DNA of 64,000 nucleotides, taken from assembly GCF_002252635.1 (NCBI RefSeq), contig NZ_NQKX01000005.1:1-64000 (forward strand), written 5' to 3'. Each line of letters begins with the position of its first letter. The stretch's first letter is position 1. The translations under genes were made by a program, and so were the position numbers. Source of the stretch: Synechococcus sp. MW101C3 (GTDB lineage: Bacteria > Cyanobacteriota > Cyanobacteriia > PCC-6307 > Cyanobiaceae). Shown piece by piece: positions 59,119-64,000 of this stretch. The notes under the pieces were generated by a model. That model was not told where the DNA came from and did not search any database. It saw nothing but the letters and a program-made list of their open reading frames with translations.

Positions 59119-60234
59119 TCACAAGCTATGGCCTCCCTCGGCCTGCTGGCCGGCGCCAGCCGCCTGCCACACGGTTTCCGGATCGGCGGCGCACAACGCT
59201 GAGGCCTGCGCCCAGCCGGGCGCCAGGCCGGGAGCGGCGGGGGTGGCGCTCCGGCTCTGCAGCGCCGCCAGATGCCCCACCAACCGCTGCGCGATGCCCG
59301 TTTCGAAGGCCGTGCTCAGCACCACTGCACTGACGCCGCCGTCGCCCTGCTGCAACGCCGCCAGCAGCTGCCGGGGATCCCCTTCCACGGCAGGCCGCCG
59401 CACCTGCCAGCCCGGCCAGTGGCGGCGCAGGGCGGGATCGAGCTGCAGCGACTCATCCAGCGCCACCGGCGCCTGTCGGGCCAGCTCCTGCAGGCCGGGA
59501 AGGTCAGCGGGAGCCAGGGGCTGCTCCAGCCATTCCAGGCGCGGATCCTCTGCCAGCCGCTCGGCCCACTGCCAGGCCGTGGCGCGGTCCCAGCCGCCGT
59601 TGGCATCCAGGCGCAGGCGGCTGCCGGCAGGCAGGCGCGCCAACAACTGCTCCAGCAGCTCACGCTCGACCTCATCGCCAGCGGCGGCCACCTTCCACTT
59701 GCAGGTGAACGGCGGCTCCGCTCGCCGATCGAGCGGCACAGGCCGCCGATCGAGCGCCGCGGCCAGCGCCGCCACCGCCGCTTCCCCTGCCGGCAGGAGC
59801 ACGGCGGAAGGGGGCGCCGCCAGCCAGCCGCCGGCGGCCGCGCCCAGCAGCCCATCGGCTTCCGCCAGGGCCAGGCCGAGCGCGAAAGCCAGCTCGGGCG
59901 GCAGGGAAGGCAGGGACGCCTCCAGCTCCTGCCGGGTCAGAGCGCTGCCGAGGGCCTTGATCGCCGCGGCCAGCGAGCGCTGGCGCGCCTGGGCTGTGGC
60001 TGGGGTGAAACACAGCGGCGCCGCTTCTCCCCAGCCAAGGCCGACTGGGGCGGCCAGGCCGGAGCTGGAGGTGCCATGGCTGGGGGCGCCGATGCGGGAG
60101 TTGCCCGGTCCTTCGGCCTGGAGCCGCAGCAACCAGCCGTGCTTTTCGGCCATGGCGCCCTGGGCCGTGACCAGCGGACGCGCCAACGGCAGCCGGAAGG
60201 GCCGCCAGGTCAGCGTCACCAGCGGCTCAGCCAT
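59119..60234 (-). CDS. menC: o-Succinylbenzoate synthase
   Basis: A 371-residue enolase-superfamily enzyme that dehydrates SHCHC to o-succinylbenzoate. Barrel residues: KxK in FTCKWKVAAAG, Asp in RLRLDANGGWD, Glu in WLEQPL and Asp in VALDESLQL; a later Lys is expected but not obvious to me. N-terminal capping domain WRPFRLPLARPL. Its start lies inside the 3-prime end of menA (19-nt overlap). Confidence 0.88.
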   Translation of the reverse strand: MAEPLVTLTWRPFRLPLARPLVTAQGAMAEKHGWLLRLQAEGPGNSRIGAPSHGTSSSGLAAPVGLGWGEAAPLCFTPATAQARQRSLAAAIKALGSALTRQELEASLPSLPPELAFALGLALAEADGLLGAAAGGWLAAPPSAVLLPAGEAAVAALAAALDRRPVPLDRRAEPPFTCKWKVAAAGDEVERELLEQLLARLPAGSRLRLDANGGWDRATAWQWAERLAEDPRLEWLEQPLAPADLPGLQELARQAPVALDESLQLDPALRRHWPGWQVRRPAVEGDPRQLLAALQQGDGGVSAVVLSTAFETGIAQRLVGHLAALQSRSATPAAPGLAPGWAQASALCAADPETVWQAAGAGQQAEGGHSL

Positions 60235-61175
60235 GGCCCCACCGCCAGTCCACAGGCCAGGCCGAGTCCGTTGAGGGCTTGAAACTGAAGCGCCAGGAAC
60301 TTGCTGCTGGTGATCCGCTCAGGGGCGGCGTGGTGCTCCCGCAGCAGCTGGATCAAGGCGCGGGCCGGCGGCAGGCCCACCACACCGAGCAGGGCCGTGA
60401 GCGGCCAGCGACCCAGCAGCACCGGCGCCCACTGCAGCGCCAGGGTGAGGGCCACGAACCAGGGCACCAGCGCCGCCGCCGGTGCCGTGCCGAGCCGCAC
60501 CACCGGCGAGTGCTTGCCATTGGCGGCGTCTTCCGCCACCTGGTGGAAATGGGAGCAGAACAGCACCAGGGTGGTGGCAATGGCAGGCCCGCCGCCAAGC
60601 AGCAAGGCGGTGCGCCAAGGGATCGCTGTGGCCGTCGCGGCGGGGGCGAGTGCCAGCAGGGCCGCGGCTGTGGCCAGCGGCCCGAAGGCCAGCCAGCACA
60701 GCGGTTCCCCCAGCCCCCTGTAACCCAGCCGCAGCGGCGGCCCCTGGTAGGCGTAGCCGAGCCCGCAGCAGGCCAGCACCAGCGCCAGCACCGCCGGAGT
60801 GCTGCGGGCCGCCACCACGGCGATCAGGACCAGACCCAGCCCCAGGCAGCCATTGGCCAGCACAGCCACCTGGTCACGGCGGCCGGTGAGGTTCACCACT
60901 GAATGGGGCTTGCCGAGCCGGTCCACGCCGGTATCGGCATCAAAGACATCGTTGGCCAGGTTCTCCCAGCCGAGCAGGAGCACAGCCGCCACAAGGAACC
61001 CCAGCAGCTGGTCCCAGCGCGGAACCTGTCCCTGGCCGGCCAGCCAGCCAGCGGCCAGCAGCACGGGCATCACCGCCACCGAATACATCGGCCACTTGAT
61101 GGCTGCCTTCCACAACCGGCGACGGGCGGGATCCGCGCAGGCGTAACGGCTTGCGACGACCTTGGGGTCGGACAT
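60216..61175 (-). CDS. menA: 1,4-dihydroxy-2-naphthoate phytyltransferase
   Basis: A 319-residue UbiA-type prenyltransferase with about eight or nine helices. First Asp-rich motif NDVFDADTGVDRLGKPHSVV, second region FHQVAEDAANGKHSPVVR, as in phylloquinone-forming MenA of cyanobacteria. It attaches the phytyl chain to DHNA in the membrane, making demethylphylloquinone for PSI. Starts at ATG 61175, divergent from menF with overlapping upstream regions; overlaps menC by 19 nt. Confidence 0.92.
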   Translation of the reverse strand: MSDPKVVASRYACADPARRRLWKAAIKWPMYSVAVMPVLLAAGWLAGQGQVPRWDQLLGFLVAAVLLLGWENLANDVFDADTGVDRLGKPHSVVNLTGRRDQVAVLANGCLGLGLVLIAVVAARSTPAVLALVLACCGLGYAYQGPPLRLGYRGLGEPLCWLAFGPLATAAALLALAPAATATAIPWRTALLLGGGPAIATTLVLFCSHFHQVAEDAANGKHSPVVRLGTAPAAALVPWFVALTLALQWAPVLLGRWPLTALLGVVGLPPARALIQLLREHHAAPERITSSKFLALQFQALNGLGLACGLAVGPWLSRW

Positions 61176-61213
61176 GGGCAGCGGAGACGTCGGACCGAAG
61201 AGGACCCATACAT

Positions 61214-62677
61214 TTGAGCAGCTTCCGCCCGCCGCTCCCGGCCCTCCCCCTGGTGCAGGTCGCCCCTTCCTTCACCGATCTGCTGGCAGCCGCCGCCCTT
61301 GGGGCACGGCAGCTCGAGGAAGAGGGCGTGCTCAGCCTGGCCCTGCCGATTCCCGCTCGGGACCCGCTGGCGCTACTCCCCCACCTGGGAGATGGCCATC
61401 GTTTCCGCTTCCTCTGGGATGGCGCCCCCGGGCTCTGCCTGGCGGCAACGGGCCACACAAACAGCCTTGTTCTGAGCGGTCCACGCCGCTTCGAGATGGC
61501 CCAGCGGTTCAGCGCCGTGAGCCTGAGCCGGCTGGTTACGGTGCCCCAGTTCTGCCCCGCCGCGGCGCGGCCCCGGGTGCTGCTGGCCTTCTCCTTCTTC
61601 GACAGCCCGCTGCAGGAAGGCAATGGTGTAGCCGGTGTGGAGGCGGTCCTGCCCCGTTGGCAACTCAGCCGCCAGGGCCGCCATTGCTGGCTGAGGTTGC
61701 AGCGCAATCTGGGCGGGGATGTCACCACCCGAGCGATGGCCGAAGAGCTCTGGGAGCAGGCCCGCCGTCTGGAACAGCTGCCGACGGATCACGAGGCGGA
61801 GCTCCCCCTGGGCAGGGGCCCGGGCATCGCCAGCCGTTCTCCCTGGGAAGCGGGCTACCGCGAAGCGGTGACGCGTGCCCTGGAACTGGTGGAGAGCGGT
61901 GCGCTGCGCAAGCTGGTGGTGGCGGTGCGGCAGCAGTTGCAGCTCGACCGCCCGCTGGATCCACTCCAGTTGCTGGCCCATCTGCGACGCCATCAGCCCG
62001 GCAGCTGTCGCTTCCTGTGGCAGCAACGGGAAGGTGCGGCCCTGATCGGCGCCTCGCCGGAGCGGCTGCTGACCGTGCGCCAGGGCCAGCTGCGCAGCGA
62101 CGCCCTGGCCGGCACTGCCCCCTGCGGGCCACTGGCCGACCAGCTCAGCCGGTCTGTCAAAGACCGTCACGAGCACGAGCTGGTGGTGGAGGCGATCACT
62201 GAGGTGCTGGCCGGCGCCGGACTGTCGCCGCGGCGGCCGCGCCATCCGCGGCTGGCTCGGCACGGCCAGCTGGTGCATCTGCACACCCCCATCACCGCAG
62301 CTCTCGGGGACCAGCAGTTGCTGGCCCTAGCGGCGGCGCTGCACCCCACACCGGCGGTGGCGGGGCTCCCCCGGCGGGAAGCGATGGCCTGGCTGCGCAG
62401 CCTGGAACCGTTCGAACGAGGCCACTACGCCGCCCCGATCGGCTGGATCGACAGCGCTGGCGACGCCGAGCTGCGGGTGGCCATCCGCAGCGGGCGCCTG
62501 CACGGTGACCAGCTGGAACTCACGGCGGGTGCGGGCCTGGTGCGGGGTTCGGAACCGGAGCGGGAGCTGCAGGAAGTGGCCCTGAAACTGGGTGTCCTGC
62601 AACAACAACTCAATCTGCCGCTGGATCCAGCGATCCCGCACATACGCAGGCCCGCCAGTAGCAGCCTGCAGGGGTAG
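61214..62677 (+). CDS. menF: Isochorismate synthase
   Basis: A 487-residue chorismate-using enzyme. C-terminal motifs: KLVVAVRQQLQLDRPLDPL, GASPERLLTV, RSDALAGTAPCG, ELVVEAI, LHPTPAVAGLPRREA and PFERGHYAAPIGWID, the isochorismate synthase/salicylate pattern. It supplies isochorismate to the phylloquinone pathway. The TTG at 61214 is preferred because the in-frame region before it is inside the divergent menA promoter and start; a longer frame begins at 61151. The first 40 residues are variable. Confidence 0.88.
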   Translation: MSSFRPPLPALPLVQVAPSFTDLLAAAALGARQLEEEGVLSLALPIPARDPLALLPHLGDGHRFRFLWDGAPGLCLAATGHTNSLVLSGPRRFEMAQRFSAVSLSRLVTVPQFCPAAARPRVLLAFSFFDSPLQEGNGVAGVEAVLPRWQLSRQGRHCWLRLQRNLGGDVTTRAMAEELWEQARRLEQLPTDHEAELPLGRGPGIASRSPWEAGYREAVTRALELVESGALRKLVVAVRQQLQLDRPLDPLQLLAHLRRHQPGSCRFLWQQREGAALIGASPERLLTVRQGQLRSDALAGTAPCGPLADQLSRSVKDRHEHELVVEAITEVLAGAGLSPRRPRHPRLARHGQLVHLHTPITAALGDQQLLALAAALHPTPAVAGLPRREAMAWLRSLEPFERGHYAAPIGWIDSAGDAELRVAIRSGRLHGDQLELTAGAGLVRGSEPERELQEVALKLGVLQQQLNLPLDPAIPHIRRPASSSLQG

Positions 62678-62680
62678 AGG

Positions 62681-62686
62681 GATAAT
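62681..62686 (+). promoter_or_regulatory. Candidate -10 element of the NTE-like gene
   Basis: GATAAT, a near-consensus -10 hexamer, lies 32 nt before the ATG of the last gene and just after the menF stop. Confidence 0.35.
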
Positions 62687-62718
62687 CACACGCAGTTCAA
62701 CAGTGCCGCACAGACGGG

Positions 62719-64000
62719 ATGACGACGAGGGAGCGGCTGCAGAAGGTCTTCAAACACTCCCGGATGTTCAGAAGCATTCCGTCCAGCTGCATCGAGGCTC
62801 TGAACCCGCAGACAGGCACGATCAAAGAAGGCGATCTTCTCTTCCAAGAAGGGGAGTCAGCCGACTTCGCCTATGTGATTGAAGCAGGAATTCTCGGCCT
62901 GTTCAGCGGCGGACTGGAGCACACCACCTGCTGCTTCCGCAAAGTGGTGCAGGGGGATCTGGTGGGTGAATACGGGTTGTTCTGTGATCAGCCACGATCC
63001 GCTTCTGCGATCGCGCTGACCGATCTGAAGTACTTCCAGTTCGGCAAGGAAGATCTCCAGCAGATGCTGCATCAATCGGCTGATTTTCAGACTCAGCTGT
63101 TGGCATCGCTGGCCGAAGCCGCCTCCATCGGCAGAGATCCAAGGCAATCTCCTCTCAATACCATTCTGATTCACAATGTCCACCCGGAGTCCTTGCTCAC
63201 ACGCCAGGTCCTTGTGGAGCTGGCCAGCCATCTACGTAGCCAGGCGGGCAAAACCATCGCCTTAGAAAGTCCTGTCATCACACGTCATTGCAGCAGCGAG
63301 GCTGAACTTCACCACCAGCTGACGGAAGCCACCAAAGCGCGCGATCTTCAGGTGTTGATCACGGACGATCCGCTGGCAGTGAGCTGGAGGAATCAGAAGT
63401 TGATCGACCGGCTGGTGATTCTCAGTGATGGCACCGTTGACCATGCCGATCTGCCCAGCCGTATGGATTCGGAGGCGATTCTGGTGCGGCTCTGGCCCAT
63501 GGAGCAGGATTGCCCCAGCACGCAGGGCTGGTTCAGCGACAAGAGTTTTGCCTTCGTGCTCAACATCAAAGCGGCCAAGCAAAGCCATTTGGAACGGCTG
63601 GCCCGCACGGTGCTGCGCCTCCAGAACATTCTGGTGCTGGGCGGTGGTGGTGCCAGGGGATTTGCTCATGTTGGAGCGATCGCGGCCCTACAGGAACTTC
63701 CGGTGGACGACATCGACATGGTCATGGGCGTGAGCATTGGAGCGCTCGTTTCCTCCTTGGCAGCCTTTGAGCTGACCGCGCAGCAAATCCTCGGACACCT
63801 TGAGCGAGTGATCATCGACGCCAAGCCCTACACCATCACCATTCCCCGCGACTCCCTGTTTTCGTTGTCCAATTCCCAGCGTGAGCTCGCCGCCTTCTTC
63901 GGTTGCTCGATGATTCAAGACAGCTGGTTGGTGCTACAGTGTTTCTCCACCAATCTCTCCACCAATCAACTTCAAGCCTGGACGGCTGGCGACATTCCCA
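62719..64000 (+). CDS. Cyclic-nucleotide-binding domain plus patatin phospholipase (NTE family), C-terminus missing
   Basis: An open frame of 427 codons with no stop before the window end. An N-terminal cNMP-binding fold (about 10-130; GDLVGEYGLFCDQPRS) is followed by a linker domain (about 145-285) and a patatin domain: oxyanion loop LGGGGARGFAHVGAI near 312-326, then the nucleophile Ser in GVSIGAL. This layout matches NTE-like lysophospholipases; the catalytic Asp should lie beyond the edge. The stop-free frame and the order of motifs are directly visible. Base composition is clearly lower in GC than the neighbours. Confidence 0.87.
   Translation, partial: MTTRERLQKVFKHSRMFRSIPSSCIEALNPQTGTIKEGDLLFQEGESADFAYVIEAGILGLFSGGLEHTTCCFRKVVQGDLVGEYGLFCDQPRSASAIALTDLKYFQFGKEDLQQMLHQSADFQTQLLASLAEAASIGRDPRQSPLNTILIHNVHPESLLTRQVLVELASHLRSQAGKTIALESPVITRHCSSEAELHHQLTEATKARDLQVLITDDPLAVSWRNQKLIDRLVILSDGTVDHADLPSRMDSEAILVRLWPMEQDCPSTQGWFSDKSFAFVLNIKAAKQSHLERLARTVLRLQNILVLGGGGARGFAHVGAIAALQELPVDDIDMVMGVSIGALVSSLAAFELTAQQILGHLERVIIDAKPYTITIPRDSLFSLSNSQRELAAFFGCSMIQDSWLVLQCFSTNLSTNQLQAWTAGDIP

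Overview
This is a gene-dense, high-GC chromosomal segment of a picocyanobacterium, most like the Cyanobium / marine Synechococcus lineage (alpha-cyanobacteria). The evidence is the D2 start (psbD), Ycf3, RpaA/RpaB, nine NDH-1 subunits, phytoene synthase and desaturase, ChlM, the phylloquinone genes, and a gene order I recall as typical of that lineage (pds-pys-ndhM-DUF3172-rbcR-NnrU-ndhF-ndhD, ndhA-I-G-E, SUI1-purE-nagA-chlM). The assignment is by recognition, not by a search. Genes are packed with 1-20 nt overlaps, and GTG and TTG starts are frequent.

Layout. 1-6.7 kb: start of psbD on the minus strand, a UPF0367 gene overlapping a lone ABC ATPase, tRNA-Asn, the response regulator rpaA, and a minus-strand block copper ATPase-tmk-holB. 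6.7-14 kb: ycf3, radA, rpaB, then the lipid block plsX-fabH-fabD-plsC. 13.7-17 kb: ydcF-like, tsaB and ycf34 (minus), cca and an RRM protein (plus). 17-30 kb: an alpha/beta hydrolase, crtB-crtP (minus), ndhM-DUF3172, rbcR, a NnrU/Z-ISO-like gene, ndhF, ndhD, a LapA-like gene, scpA and a sugar nucleotidyltransferase. 30-40 kb: metF, pedR, then the minus-strand run gltA-ndhA-ndhI-ndhG-ndhE-nadK-CYTH, and the pair DUF3352-sixA. 40-51 kb: rhodanese, a gene-poor gap, hrcA, an Anbu-type protease, trpB, SUI1, an AI-2E family membrane protein, purE, nagA, chlM, a 3-hydroxyisobutyrate-dehydrogenase-like gene, an RluA-like protein and a REC-LuxR regulator. 51-64 kb: a NifS-like desulfurase, DUF456, rsmH, ndhH, small membrane proteins, a hotdog thioesterase, menE-menC-menA (minus) facing menF (plus), and a CNB-patatin (NTE) gene cut by the window end.

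Together these serve photosynthesis and its control: photosystem and NDH-1 parts, carotenoid, chlorophyll and phylloquinone synthesis, copper delivery, fatty-acid and phospholipid synthesis, and at least five light/redox/carbon regulators (RpaA, RpaB, RbcR, PedR, a Ycf29-like protein). I saw no insertion sequence, prophage, CRISPR array or rRNA. I found no convincing new multi-gene system. The observations most worth checking are an RluA-like protein lacking the catalytic Asp, a solitary Anbu protease, a possible frameshift at a T-tract near 56.62 kb, a 512-bp gap near 40.3 kb, and the compositionally different NTE gene at the right edge.
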